A stretch of 64,000 nt of DNA. Origin: Seramator thermalis. GTDB lineage: Bacteria > Bacteroidota > Bacteroidia > Bacteroidales > Dysgonomonadaceae. The DNA lies in contig NZ_RXHS01000012.1 in the NCBI RefSeq assembly GCF_004138125.1, forward strand, positions 26,332-90,331, given 5' to 3'. Made by a program: the position numbers and the translations under genes. The first letter of the stretch is position 1, and the number at the start of each line of letters is the position of its first letter. Positions 18,155 through 27,722 of this stretch are shown piece after piece. The notes under the pieces were generated by a model. The model searched no databases. It was not told where the DNA came from and saw only the letters and a list, made by a program, of their open reading frames with translations.

Positions 18155-19828
18155 TTAGGACAAGAATAATAAAAGCATTAGTTGAGCAGTAATTACCCTT
18201 AAAAACATTGTCAATGGATATACCGTAGCATAGCCTACAGCGGGAATATCATTTCCTGCCGTTTGATTGGCGAAAGACAATGCGGGTGGATCGGTCATGC
18301 TTCCGGCGATTAATCCCATCAGCGTGAAATAGTTGATTTTGAAAACTTTTCTTGCGATTATACCAACAATCAGAAGTGGAACCACAGTAATAATCATACC
18401 ATATCCAATCCAACGATAACCACCATTAACTACCGTATCGACAAACCCTTCTCCGGCTCCCAAACCGACGCATGCAAGAAACAAAGCAATTCCAATTTCG
18501 CGCAGCATCAGATTTGCACTCATGGTGGTGTAAGTAACCAATTTGTATTTCGGGCCGAATTTACTAATCAAAATTGCAACAATCAACGGACCTCCTGCAA
18601 GCCCGAGCTTGACAGGTTGAGGAATTCCGGGAAACATAAAAGGGACGCTCCCCAACAAAACGCCCAAAGCTATTCCGATAAAAATGCTGATCAGATTGGG
18701 TTCACGAAGACGTTTGAGCGAATTGCCCAAAACTTTTTCAACATTCGCAATAGCCTCTTCCGAACCAACCACCGTTACTCGGTCACCTAATTGTAAGGGC
18801 AATCTTGCGTCCGCAATCAAATCGATTCCGGCCCTATTCACACGCGTGATATTCACGCCATACAACGATCTCAATCTCAAGCTGCCAATTGTCCTCCCGT
18901 TGATTTCCGATTTTGTTATGCTGATACGACGTGAAACCAACTGCGAATCAAGTTTGTCCCAGTCGGAACGATCCATATCTATTCTTTTTCCTATCAGAGC
19001 CTCAATGGTATCGATATTTTTCAAATTAGAAACTACCAATAATTTGTCATTTTCACACAAGACGGTTTCGGGTTGAGGGACAACGAGCTTGCCGGTTTGG
19101 GCATGCAATACACGGGAAACGACAAATTTTTTTTCAATCAACTTATTAATATCTTCGATGCTTTTCCCAAAAATTGCGGGGTTTAATACCTGCAACGAAA
19201 ACATTTGAGCTTCGTTGAGTTTCGAATTATCAGAACTTTGAAAAGATTTATTTTCATGTTCAAAATTTACTTTAAAAATAACTCTTATCAGTATGATTGT
19301 GAGTATTATACCTACAACTCCCAGCGGATAGGCAACCGCATATCCCATTGCGATAGATGGGTCGTTGGTTCCCGTGATATCAAAATAGGTTTGTTGCGCA
19401 GCACCGAGCCCCGGAGTATTGGTTACAGCGCCCGACATGATACCGACCATCGTCGAAATGGGAGTTCCTGTCACCAGATGAAGTACAAAAGCAGTAACAG
19501 CTCCTATCAGCACGATAGATGCGGCAAGCAAATTAAGAGTGATACCGCCTTGTTTGAAAGATGAAAAAAAGCTCGGTCCTACTTGCATACCGATGGAATA
19601 GACAAAAAGAATCAATCCAAACTCTTTCATAAAATGAAGCACGGGCTCTTCTATTTGCAATCCGAAATGGCCAAAAAAGATTCCTGTGAATAAAATCCAA
19701 GTCGTTCCGAGCGAAATGCCGAAAATTTTCACTTTCCCGAGCATGATCCCAATGGAAATTACCAAAGCAAAAACAAGTACAGAATGCGCAATACCTGTTC
19801 CTGCAAATAAATCGATCAACCATTGCAT
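18155..19828 (-). CDS. AspT/YidE/YbjL family transporter with two TrkA-C domains
   Basis: 557-residue membrane protein of the aspartate:alanine exchanger family. The N-terminal membrane half has about five helices ([20 protein letters not shown] to [19 protein letters not shown]). Two RCK_C/TrkA-C domains follow (about residues 195-280 and 285-370, the latter with [21 protein letters not shown]). The C-terminal membrane half repeats the first, including the paired glycine-rich motif [16 protein letters not shown] and [18 protein letters not shown]. That internal repeat is a hallmark of the family. AspT exchanges aspartate for alanine, but most family members have unknown substrates. It is not clearly in an operon. 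Confidence 0.88.
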   Translation of the reverse strand: MQWLIDLFAGTGIAHSVLVFALVISIGIMLGKVKIFGISLGTTWILFTGIFFGHFGLQIEEPVLHFMKEFGLILFVYSIGMQVGPSFFSSFKQGGITLNLLAASIVLIGAVTAFVLHLVTGTPISTMVGIMSGAVTNTPGLGAAQQTYFDITGTNDPSIAMGYAVAYPLGVVGIILTIILIRVIFKVNFEHENKSFQSSDNSKLNEAQMFSLQVLNPAIFGKSIEDINKLIEKKFVVSRVLHAQTGKLVVPQPETVLCENDKLLVVSNLKNIDTIEALIGKRIDMDRSDWDKLDSQLVSRRISITKSEINGRTIGSLRLRSLYGVNITRVNRAGIDLIADARLPLQLGDRVTVVGSEEAIANVEKVLGNSLKRLREPNLISIFIGIALGVLLGSVPFMFPGIPQPVKLGLAGGPLIVAILISKFGPKYKLVTYTTMSANLMLREIGIALFLACVGLGAGEGFVDTVVNGGYRWIGYGMIITVVPLLIVGIIARKVFKINYFTLMGLIAGSMTDPPALSFANQTAGNDIPAVGYATVYPLTMFLRVITAQLMLLLFLS

Positions 19829-19975
19829 AATTTCTAAAATAAGATTTTTTTTCGATAATGAGTACGGCTGTAAACCTAAAACAAGTACTACCGCACGCGA
19901 CGTATTTCAGCCGACAAAAGTAAGAGTTATCTTGCTATTAAGCAAAAAAAGTGAAATAATTACGGAAAAATTTCT

Positions 19976-20812
19976 TTATTTTATGCAGACAACCGATGCC
20001 CAATGAGTGTCTTCGGCAAAATGAGAAAAATGCAGACCATACTCTTCGCAACGACTGCGAATAGCAGGAATATCGTCAGTATAAAATCCGCTCATAACAA
20101 TTACGCCCCCATCATTCAACACACTCGAATAGATCGGAATATCCTGCAAAAGAACATTTCGATTGATGTTGGCAAAAATGACGTCGAATGTTTCTTTGCC
20201 CAATAGCTCTGCTCCTCCGAGTTCAACTCGAATATTGGGCACATTGTTGAGCTTGACATTTTCCAAAGCATTGTTAAAAGCCCACTCGTCGATATCGATT
20301 GCCACAACCGGGTTGGCATTGCGACAAGCGGCAAGAATTGCCAAAACGGCAGTACCACAACCCATGTCAAGCACCGATTTGTTCTCAAGGTTCATATCCA
20401 GGATCTGACGCAGGATGAGGCCGGTGGTTTGGTGGTGACCGGTACCAAACGCCATTTTCGGATCGATGAGAATACGATATTCGTATATTCCTTTGGGTTG
20501 GTGAAATGAGCTTTGTATCAGACAACGGTTATCGATAACGATTGGCTCAAAGTAGTTTTTCTCCCATTCTTCGTTCCAATCCCTATCTTCCATTTCGACT
20601 ACCGAATATTCGAATTCTCCATCTAAATCGAAATTCGAAATAACATTTTTCAACTTGTCATCACTGAAGAGAGATATCGGAATATAGGCTTCCAGGCCGT
20701 TTTCTGCAGGGATAAAACTATCGTATCCAATTTCTGACAATCTATAAGCCAGAACGTCTTTTACCATGTCATTATCCGGAATACAACGAATAAAAACTTG
20801 CACGTATTTCAT
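19976..20812 (-). CDS. prmA: Ribosomal protein L11 methyltransferase
   Basis: 278-residue SAM-dependent methyltransferase that trimethylates ribosomal protein L11. Motif I is VLDMGCGTAVLAILAACRNA and motif II is VVAIDIDEWAFNNALENV. The PrmA signature DPKMAFGTGHHQTT and the catalytic-loop segment VIFANINRNVLLQDI are present. The N-terminal recognition domain spans about residues 1-120. Length fits the Bacteroidetes form. Confidence 0.95.
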   Translation of the reverse strand: MKYVQVFIRCIPDNDMVKDVLAYRLSEIGYDSFIPAENGLEAYIPISLFSDDKLKNVISNFDLDGEFEYSVVEMEDRDWNEEWEKNYFEPIVIDNRCLIQSSFHQPKGIYEYRILIDPKMAFGTGHHQTTGLILRQILDMNLENKSVLDMGCGTAVLAILAACRNANPVVAIDIDEWAFNNALENVKLNNVPNIRVELGGAELLGKETFDVIFANINRNVLLQDIPIYSSVLNDGGVIVMSGFYTDDIPAIRSRCEEYGLHFSHFAEDTHWASVVCIK

Positions 20813-20982
20813 AATGTAGATGATTTTGGTGGCAAAAATACAAAATTCCGGGATAATTTTGTGAAAAGTTATTTAGATAGACATTCATCTGTTTAGATTT
20901 GTTACAAAAATGTTTTGTTTTAGGTTCATATAAGCCGAAATATTTTTTTTATTTCTATTTTTATCGGCGTAAAAACAAAAAA

Positions 20983-22077
20983 ATGAAGAAGACGACGATT
21001 GTATTCCTTTTATTTTCCCTTCTGTTGAATTCGGCATTCGCACAAAAAAGCGAGCAAACACTCATCGAAGAGGGCATTGAACTTCATGACAAGGGACAGT
21101 ATCAAGATGCTATCAAAAAGTATAGTGAAGCTTTAAAAATCAATCCGAAATCAACTATTGCCACTTACGAAATGGCTTTGTCGTACCTCAAACTGAAAAA
21201 GTATAAGGATGCTTCCAAATATAGCAGTATCGTTATAAATTCCAATGACAAATCGCTTTCGGTAGGAGCTTATTGTGTTAAAAGTGAGGCTCTGGCCGAG
21301 ATGGGAGATGTGGATAAAGCGATAGATTGGCTCAAAGAGGGTTTAGCAAAGAATGGGGACGATTATTTGCTGCACTTCAATTTGGCTATCAACTACTACA
21401 AAAAAAATGATCTCGAAAATACCCTCACGCATGTCAAAAAATCTATCGATTACAACAAAAGTGCTGGCAGTCCGTTTCTATTATATGCTTATGCCCTTAA
21501 AGACAGTGGATTGTGGGTACAAAGCATCCTTGCCACGCAAATGTTTTTGTTACTCGAGCCGGATAGTCCGCGATCAAAAAACGCGTTTCAAGAATTGCTT
21601 CAAACTATGCTCATAACTTCCACAACCGACACACCCGTCGAACGATCCTTCATTCAGCAACAACTCTACCGAAATAAATCGCAAAACATATCCTCCGGCA
21701 ACATCCCGCCGCTCTCCATAGAACAGGGGTTAAATAGAAATTTGGTTTACCATGCCATCACTTCAACTATCGATTCCTTAGACAAAATATCGCCGGAACC
21801 CGACATTTTTATGACATTTGCCGAAGTAAACAAGTCCATTCTCAACATATTGGATCAGGAAAGCAGAAGAAATACCGAGCAAAATGTCTTTTGGAATTTC
21901 TATGTGCCTTTTTTTGCCGAAATACTTAAATCGGATTATTACCTTACCTTTTGTCGCTACATCAGTGTCTCTCATATACCCGAATCGCTCGAATGGTGGA
22001 ACAACAATCAAACGGAAGCCGAAAAATTCAAACAATGGTTCGAAGAAGGTGATGTTCGGCAAAAAAAAGAGCCATAA
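20983..22077 (+). CDS. Secreted TPR-repeat protein
   Basis: 364-residue protein with signal peptide MKKTTIVFLLFSLLLNSAFAQ. The start is set at ATG 20983; the frame runs 28 codons upstream through an AT-rich, aromatic stretch that would precede the signal peptide. Residues about 25-170 form four to five tetratricopeptide repeats (GIELHDKGQYQDAIKKYSEA; CVKSEALAEMGDVDKAIDWL). The C-terminal half is a non-repeat domain rich in Trp and Tyr, with no recognised function. It heads a plus-strand unit with an ECF sigma factor (40 bp gap), which suggests a role in envelope stress or its sensing. That role is inferred from position. Confidence 0.8.
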   Translation: MKKTTIVFLLFSLLLNSAFAQKSEQTLIEEGIELHDKGQYQDAIKKYSEALKINPKSTIATYEMALSYLKLKKYKDASKYSSIVINSNDKSLSVGAYCVKSEALAEMGDVDKAIDWLKEGLAKNGDDYLLHFNLAINYYKKNDLENTLTHVKKSIDYNKSAGSPFLLYAYALKDSGLWVQSILATQMFLLLEPDSPRSKNAFQELLQTMLITSTTDTPVERSFIQQQLYRNKSQNISSGNIPPLSIEQGLNRNLVYHAITSTIDSLDKISPEPDIFMTFAEVNKSILNILDQESRRNTEQNVFWNFYVPFFAEILKSDYYLTFCRYISVSHIPESLEWWNNNQTEAEKFKQWFEEGDVRQKKEP

Positions 22078-22117
22078 AACAAAAATGAATTATCTTTGTA
22101 GGTAATTGCAATTAAAG

Positions 22118-22675
22118 ATGGGGAAAAAACTATATTCCGACGAAGAATTACTCAGCCTGCTACGCGAACCCGACACAATACGTGAAGGGTTTGCCAAGCT
22201 CGTGTCCGAATACAGCGAGCAACTATATTGGCAAATACGCAAAATGGTTCTCTCGCACGACGATGCTAACGACATTCTTCAGGAAGTTTTCATAAAAGCT
22301 TGGTCGAGTATCGACAATTTCAGAGGCGAAGCCAAGTTGTCAACCTGGCTTTACCGAATAGCCATTAACGAAAGCATCACCTTCATCAACAAAATGCGGG
22401 CGCAAAACAATATTTCGATTGACGAAGACGATTCGTTTTTGATAAATCAACTCGAAGGAGACCAATATTTCGATGGCGACGAAACACAAAAACTTTTGCA
22501 AAAAGCCGTTCTCACTCTTCCCGAAAAACAACGGCTCGTATTTCAGATGAAATATTTCGACGAAATGAAATACGAAGAAATGTCCGAAATTCTGGGAACA
22601 TCGGTTGGAGCACTCAAAGCATCCTATCATCATGCAGTTAAAAAAATAGAAAATTTTTTCGACCAAACAGATTAA
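22118..22675 (+). CDS. ECF-type RNA polymerase sigma factor
   Basis: 185-residue sigma-70 family ECF factor. Region 2 contains DDANDILQEVFIKAWSSIDN and STWLYRIAINESITFINK. Region 4 contains LPEKQRLVFQMKYFDEMKYE and MSEILGTSVGALKASYHHAVKK. The start is chosen at ATG 22118 (MGKKLYSDEELL); an in-frame TTG four codons earlier is less likely. The next genes encode a single-TM protein and a secreted Spy-like protein, resembling sigma/anti-sigma/periplasmic sensor sets. Confidence 0.93.
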   Translation: MGKKLYSDEELLSLLREPDTIREGFAKLVSEYSEQLYWQIRKMVLSHDDANDILQEVFIKAWSSIDNFRGEAKLSTWLYRIAINESITFINKMRAQNNISIDEDDSFLINQLEGDQYFDGDETQKLLQKAVLTLPEKQRLVFQMKYFDEMKYEEMSEILGTSVGALKASYHHAVKKIENFFDQTD

Positions 22676-22728
22676 ACCATTCACTGCAAATGCAGTCTAT
22701 CCATAAGGATCGAGAAAAAGGAGTAGGA

Positions 22729-23139
22729 ATGAAAACAAACAGCAAAAAATTAGAAGAAATTAGGAAAGAGAACCCTTTTAGAGTACCCGAAAATTATTTC
22801 GAACACTTCAATCAAGAAATAATGAATCGCTTGCCCGAAAAGGACTTTTTTGTTCCACGAACAGTTTCGCTTTGGGACAAGGCGAAACCGTGGGTTTATA
22901 TGGCTGCCATGTTTTTAGGGCTCTATTTCACTATCCAGTTTCTCACCACAAGAACGGGAACACAACAAACTCCGTCAGCCGCAATTCAGGAACCTCTCAT
23001 TGCGCCGGAAGCCAACCAATACTGGTCGAATGCGAGCGTCAGTGAAGACGAATTTTATCAATACCTCGAAGATCAACTTGTGGAAGATAACTATTACGAT
23101 TACATCTACGAGGAGATGTCCACCGCTACAAATATGTAA
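22729..23139 (+). CDS. Single-TM protein downstream of the ECF sigma factor (possible anti-sigma)
   Basis: 136-residue protein with a cytoplasmic N-terminus (ENPFRVPENYFEHFNQEIM), one TM helix near residues 44-66 (WVYMAAMFLGLYFTIQFL) and an acidic Tyr-rich outside tail. ATG 22729 is preferred over ATG 22690 because AAGGAGTAGG precedes it at proper spacing, one of the few good Shine-Dalgarno sequences here. Its position after the sigma gene suggests an anti-sigma role. No zinc-binding anti-sigma motif is visible, so this is inference. Confidence 0.7.
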   Translation: MKTNSKKLEEIRKENPFRVPENYFEHFNQEIMNRLPEKDFFVPRTVSLWDKAKPWVYMAAMFLGLYFTIQFLTTRTGTQQTPSAAIQEPLIAPEANQYWSNASVSEDEFYQYLEDQLVEDNYYDYIYEEMSTATNM

Positions 23140-23169
23140 CGAAACATTAAAAAAACGATTTTCAACGAT

Positions 23170-23637
23170 ATGAAAAAGACAATTATATTTTTACTTTCGG
23201 CTATCACGTTGAGTATTTTTTCATTTTCTCTTCGAGCTCAAGATCGAAAAATGAACGTTGAGGATTTCGAAAAAAGAAAGCAAGCTTACGTGAAAGAAAA
23301 AGCAGCACTTACTGACGAAGAAGCTCAACGATATTTTCCGTTAAACAGCGAACTAAACCGGAAAAAATTCGAGTTAAACCGACAATACCGCCAAAAATTG
23401 GAAAAAGCACGTAAAAACAACCAGAAAATGAGTGACGAAGAATATCGTCAAATCATCGAAAACGATGTGGAACTTAAAATGAAAGAGGCAGAGCTTGAAA
23501 AAGAATATTCAGCTAAATTTGACAAGGTACTCTCGCCCGAAAAACTTTTTAAAGCGCAACAAGCCGAAAAAACATTTATACAACAGGAAGTTGCCCGCTT
23601 TCGACAACAGGAAAAATCGAAAGGAAAAAACAAATGA
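23170..23637 (+). CDS. Secreted Spy/CpxP-like helical protein
   Basis: 155-residue protein with signal peptide MKKTIIFLLSAITLSIFSFSLRA. The mature part is almost entirely charged helix (FEKRKQAYVKEKAALTDEEA; LSPEKLFKAQQAEKTFIQQE), as in periplasmic adaptor/chaperones of the Spy/CpxP type. It closes the sigma-factor unit and is followed by a strong terminator. Similarity to Spy is by architecture, not by a diagnostic motif. Confidence 0.7.
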   Translation: MKKTIIFLLSAITLSIFSFSLRAQDRKMNVEDFEKRKQAYVKEKAALTDEEAQRYFPLNSELNRKKFELNRQYRQKLEKARKNNQKMSDEEYRQIIENDVELKMKEAELEKEYSAKFDKVLSPEKLFKAQQAEKTFIQQEVARFRQQEKSKGKNK

Positions 23638-23647
23638 GAACTGTACC

Positions 23648-23681
23648 AACCGATTGATGAAATACTCAATCGGTTTTTTTT
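23648..23681 (+). terminator. Rho-independent terminator of the sigma-factor unit
   Basis: Perfect 10-bp stem: AACCGATTGA (23648-23657) pairs with TCAATCGGTT (23666-23675) around an 8-nt loop, followed by T6. It lies 11 bp after the last stop codon of the operon. Confidence 0.93.
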
Positions 23682-23696
23682 GTAATAAACCCGAAG

Positions 23697-24902
23697 CTAA
23701 TTATCAATCGAAATAGTTCTTGTTTTTTGATTTAAGCAATGTTGTCGGTATTTTCCCGGTGTGAGGCCTGTTTTTTCCTTAAAAGTACGGTAGAAAGAAC
23801 TTGTGCCGTTGAAACCCGACACACTCGCAATGTCTTCCAAAGAAATTTCTTCATTCGAATTTTCTATCAATAATTTAGCATTTTTTACGCGGTAATCATT
23901 TATCAGTTCGCAAAAAGTGGTATTCATTTCATCGTTAATCGCTCGGGAAAGGTACGATCGGTTGGTGCCCAGCATAAGAGCTACGTCGGAAAGACGCAGG
24001 TCGGGATTATTGTATATTTGCTTCTCCTCCAAAAGTTTTTGCAACCCTTTGTTTAATCTGGATCGTTCTTTGACCGACAATTCGGGAGCAATTTTCCTTG
24101 TTTTTTGCTCTATTTTTTGGTCGTTCGTTTTGACCTCTTGTATGAAATGCTGAATAGAAAATTTCTGTTTATACCCCACATAACCTACACCAAACAGAAA
24201 AATGGAGTGAGTGATGGAAGGAATGGCCAATAAGATGGGATGAACAATAAAATAATCTTTTTCGATGATACTTGAAGCCGAAGAGATAAAGGATGCAAAT
24301 AACATTAATATCATCATCCATTTTATCGGGGTCAAATCCTTTCCTTCGATATCGGAATAGTAGCGTTTGATTTCAGCATGAAATTCACGTATCAGTTTCA
24401 GTCCGAAATACACCGATAAAATTGCCTGCAAAACAAAAATTACCTGAAACAATTTCAATCGGAACATCTGCAGTCTGACAAGCAGAGTATAAGGAGGAAG
24501 ATATCCCGGTTCATCGTACATGATGCCGTGAATAAAAGTTTCGATTTCTTGTGGCGACATCAACAGGTAAATAATTGCCGAATACGATGCTGTCAGAAAA
24601 GCAGGAATCAGCACCCGGCTGCGATGCCAGTCAATTTCCACATCCGTGGTCAATGTCCTGATGTACCAATAATATAATGGGTAACTAGCCAAAGAAGTAA
24701 ATACCCAAATGCTGTCCACTAACGTATAAAGTTCGTATTCTTTGTTGAAAAAAAGCCAATGCGCCGTGTAATTGACGATCATTACGCCGAAGAAAACGGT
24801 GAGAAACCGCTTCGAGTTATTTTGCTTTGATTCAAGAAGTAAAATTATGAACCAGAACAAGTTAACGAAAACAGGCATTATCGTGAAGAAACTATAGAGC
24901 AT
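23697..24902 (-). CDS. Membrane-embedded AraC-family transcriptional regulator
   Basis: 401-residue regulator with about seven hydrophobic helices in residues 1-265 (IMPVFVNLFWFIILLLES, then LIPAFLTASYSAIIYLLMS and others). A linker and a C-terminal AraC-type helix-turn-helix pair follow (LRLSDVALMLGTNRSYLSRA and ISLEDIASVSGFNGTSSFYR, then FKEKTGLTPGKYRQ). The start is set at ATG 24900-24902, where the first TM helix begins. Membrane AraC regulators are common in Bacteroidetes and probably sense envelope or extracellular signals. It is divergent from the regulator at 25189, with the 21-bp-spaced direct repeat between them. It may control the curli locus. Confidence 0.87.
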   Translation of the reverse strand: MLYSFFTIMPVFVNLFWFIILLLESKQNNSKRFLTVFFGVMIVNYTAHWLFFNKEYELYTLVDSIWVFTSLASYPLYYWYIRTLTTDVEIDWHRSRVLIPAFLTASYSAIIYLLMSPQEIETFIHGIMYDEPGYLPPYTLLVRLQMFRLKLFQVIFVLQAILSVYFGLKLIREFHAEIKRYYSDIEGKDLTPIKWMMILMLFASFISSASSIIEKDYFIVHPILLAIPSITHSIFLFGVGYVGYKQKFSIQHFIQEVKTNDQKIEQKTRKIAPELSVKERSRLNKGLQKLLEEKQIYNNPDLRLSDVALMLGTNRSYLSRAINDEMNTTFCELINDYRVKNAKLLIENSNEEISLEDIASVSGFNGTSSFYRTFKEKTGLTPGKYRQHCLNQKTRTISIDN

Positions 24903-25059
24903 AATACGAGATTTCTTAGTTAGATTCAGAAATATATGAAAATTTTTATTTAACAAAAACTATAAATTCATAAATTTAGTTATAACACTTATTATTATTA
25001 AAACATTATAAATTACAGCTTTTTTCCTATTTTTTTATTCACTTTCACTGCAAAAAAGA

Positions 25060-25097
25060 TTTTTACGAATTGAGAATTTATTTTTACGAATTGAGAA
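25060..25097. promoter_or_regulatory. 21-bp-spaced direct repeat between divergent regulators
   Basis: TTTTTACGAATTGAGAA occurs at 25060-25076 and identically at 25081-25097. The 21-bp period equals two helical turns. It lies between two divergently transcribed AraC-type regulators, upstream of the curli genes. Such phased direct repeats are typical of AraC or response-regulator operators; the binding protein is not known. Confidence 0.6.
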
Positions 25098-25188
25098 GTT
25101 ATGAGTAGTTACAATATTTAATTTTATTATCAAAAATTTACTTACAGTGAAAAGATTTGGAAAATCTTGAAAGCAAAAAGAGTCTAAT

Positions 25189-27087
25189 ATGAATAGCATA
25201 AATCAAATATGGATACAAGCTGCTTTTATTTTCATTTTAATGTTTGTCGTATACTCAGAGTCAAATTATAATGGAAGAGGAAAAGCAGGAAAAAATGATT
25301 TTCAAAAGACAAATCAAAGCTTCACATTTTTTTCTGAAAGAACTGAAAACTATAACGTTGAAGATAAAAAGCCATCAAACAACACTACCGATACTTTCGA
25401 TAAATTTTCGAACCTAAAAACGAAAAATCGTCAACAATATCTGATGGTTGTGCTTGCAGCAATCATGTCCGGAATATCGGCGAGATTTATATTTATAAAA
25501 AAATACCGATATAAAAAGAAAAAAGATGAGAAGGATCATGCAGAGGAATCTTCTTTTGATTTCTGCATGAACCTTTCGAACGAATTAAAAACATCAATCA
25601 CCATCATACATGAACTTGTCGATTCTTTGAAAAACAACATAGAAAATGACAATAAGGTTCGAGCTCAAATCAATCTCGACATTATTTCGAGAGAAACAGA
25701 AAATTTACAGTTACACTGCGATGAAATACTCTCTTCACTATCTTTGAAGCAAGAAAATCATTATATACAAATAGTTCATGATGACATTGTTTCGTTTATA
25801 GCTAAATTTTTTGATACGCTCATCGAGCGTAATTCTTGGAATAAAAATATTGAACTTCGTTTTTTACCGTCAGAATATGATATCTGGATGGACTTTTCGC
25901 CGGATTACATGCGTATAATCTTACAAAATATTATTCAAGATGCACTAGAAAGATGTGAATCGCACAATCGCATCGAAATCAGAATAAGCAAAAATGAATC
26001 GGAAAACTTATCTTCTATCTATATTTCGGATAACGCCAAAGCGGGTTTAGGCGAAGGCAGGGTGATTACAAAATTACGAGAATTTGCTAAAAAAAATGAT
26101 TCCGTGATCATGGATAACTCTAATATCAAACTATTTCTGGCAAAACAACTGATTGAAAAATTGGGAGGGTTACTTCAAGTGAAAAGCCTTTCGAATGAAG
26201 GTACGACTATCGAATTGTCACTGCCTATCAAACATCACGCACAATTATCTAAAATCAATGTGATCGATATGGACGATTATCGTAAAATTCCCATTTTTGA
26301 GGAAATTCGAAAACCGCAAGTACTGGTAATAGCCGAAAATCTTCAAAAATTCAGATACCTGACTTCTACACTCAACCATTATTTCGACCTGGTATTAGCA
26401 AATAACGAGACAGAGGCCTTTAAACTCATTGACATGAGACAGCCCTGTTGTATCATCTGCGAAATGCATACATCAAACATTGACGGAATCACTATTACTA
26501 AGAAAATCAAAGAATCCAAATCTACATATATAATTCCTGTAATTTTAATATCGACTCAATCTTCATCAGAAAATCGGCAAAATGCTTTCAAGAGTGGAGC
26601 CGATGCATTTATGAGCCAGCCTTTTTCGAACGAGGAATTAGTAATTTTAATCGAAAAGCTGATCAACAATCGTAAACAAATTAACTATAAAGCTAACTTT
26701 AAAGAAGGAGATCGGTATTCTTTTAAACTTTCCGATAATATCTCGAAAAAAACTGACAACCAATTCATTGAACAAATTACTAATATTATTTATCGAGAAT
26801 GTGGCAAATCGGGCAATCTTTTGGCACTTCTTTCGTCCGAAATATGTTTGAGCCAATCTCAACTCAATCGGAGAATAAAAGCAGAAACAGGGTTTTCAAC
26901 AAGCTGCTATGTGTTGAAAGTTAGATTAAATAAGTCTAAAATGATGCTTGCGAAATCGTCGAAGCCGATTGGAGAAATTGCAGTGGAATGCGGATTCAAC
27001 GATTTCGCCTATTTTTCTCATACTTTCAAAAAAGAATTTGGAATGACCCCCACTTGCTATCAACGACTCCCCAATGGCACCAACTGA
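25189..27087 (+). CDS. Degenerate hybrid two-component regulator with AraC output
   Basis: 632-residue protein laid out like the cytoplasmic end of a Bacteroidetes hybrid two-component system. It has a TM helix near 8-23, a short outside segment, a second TM near 84-103, a HisKA/HATPase-like region (125-346), a receiver-like domain (377-490) and a C-terminal AraC HTH pair (LLSSEICLSQSQLNRRIKAE; PIGEIAVECGFNDFAYFSHT). The large beta-propeller sensor is absent. Key residues are replaced: the H-box reads LSNELKTS (Asn131 for His), the N-box NIIQDALE has Asp251, the receiver acidic pair reads AE, the phospho-acceptor Asp is Glu425, and the conserved Lys is Gln477. It likely cannot run a phosphorelay. 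It lies 285 bp upstream of the first curlin gene, so it probably regulates the curli locus. The fold is clear; the mechanism is inferred. Confidence 0.85.
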   Translation: MNSINQIWIQAAFIFILMFVVYSESNYNGRGKAGKNDFQKTNQSFTFFSERTENYNVEDKKPSNNTTDTFDKFSNLKTKNRQQYLMVVLAAIMSGISARFIFIKKYRYKKKKDEKDHAEESSFDFCMNLSNELKTSITIIHELVDSLKNNIENDNKVRAQINLDIISRETENLQLHCDEILSSLSLKQENHYIQIVHDDIVSFIAKFFDTLIERNSWNKNIELRFLPSEYDIWMDFSPDYMRIILQNIIQDALERCESHNRIEIRISKNESENLSSIYISDNAKAGLGEGRVITKLREFAKKNDSVIMDNSNIKLFLAKQLIEKLGGLLQVKSLSNEGTTIELSLPIKHHAQLSKINVIDMDDYRKIPIFEEIRKPQVLVIAENLQKFRYLTSTLNHYFDLVLANNETEAFKLIDMRQPCCIICEMHTSNIDGITITKKIKESKSTYIIPVILISTQSSSENRQNAFKSGADAFMSQPFSNEELVILIEKLINNRKQINYKANFKEGDRYSFKLSDNISKKTDNQFIEQITNIIYRECGKSGNLLALLSSEICLSQSQLNRRIKAETGFSTSCYVLKVRLNKSKMMLAKSSKPIGEIAVECGFNDFAYFSHTFKKEFGMTPTCYQRLPNGTN

Positions 27088-27346
27088 GTTTGTATTTTTC
27101 CCCTAAAGGACGCTCGATTATTTATTTAATAATTGTCCAATTTTTTCGTAAGCAAACTGCCCTAATTTACAAAAAAGAGCAATTTTTTTACAACAAAAAA
27201 TGAAGTATCATTTGTTTTGATAAAAACCTGAATATCTAATTATTAACCAACGAAATTACTCATTGGACAACAATTTAACCTGTGTTAATGCTGATTATAC
27301 AAAAATCATTGCTTTTTTAGGACAAACATTCCCCTTCTTTCCCATC

Positions 27347-27354
27347 TATTTTTG
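27347..27354 (+). promoter_or_regulatory. -7 box before the curli locus
   Basis: TATTTTTG matches TAnnTTTG and lies 18 bp before ATG 27373. No clear -33 TTTG is seen at the right distance, which could mean that an activator is needed here. Confidence 0.4.
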
Positions 27355-27372
27355 AGACAAATAATTAGAAGT

Positions 27373-27705
27373 ATGGAGAAAATAACTTTTACAATTTTTT
27401 GTTTCTTTCTCGGTTCTCTTTTTGCTTTTCAAAGAAATGGGATGGCTAATAATATAGTGAGTGAAATTAGCGATACCGTGAAAGTTACTGCCACAGGGAA
27501 AGGCAACCTCGTGAAAATTGATTCACTTTGTTTTGAAGGAGAATTTAATACCATCATAGAAGGAGAGGTAATAAAAGGTGAAATCCGACAGAAAGGTGAA
27601 AGCAACAATATTGAAATTAAATCAGAAATCAACAAACGACAAAAACAAAATGTCGAAATCACACAAACAGGAAAAAGGAATAATGTAAAGATTAACTCAA
27701 AATGA
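27373..27705 (+). CDS. Small curlin-repeat protein at the head of the curli locus
   Basis: 110-residue secreted protein with a hydrophobic N-terminus (FTIFCFFLGSLFAF). The C-terminal part carries two to three degenerate curlin strands: IRQKGESNNIEIKS and ITQTGKRNNVKINSK, following the Q-x-G-x2-N pattern of CsgA/CsgB. The middle (KVTATGKGNLVKIDS) looks like another weak repeat. It might be a nucleator, a fibre cap or a chaperone such as CsgC; no CsgC homologue is otherwise seen. ATG 27373 is chosen because the signal peptide begins there. Confidence 0.75.
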   Translation: MEKITFTIFCFFLGSLFAFQRNGMANNIVSEISDTVKVTATGKGNLVKIDSLCFEGEFNTIIEGEVIKGEIRQKGESNNIEIKSEINKRQKQNVEITQTGKRNNVKINSK

Positions 27706-27722
27706 ATGTCGCAACCACAAAG

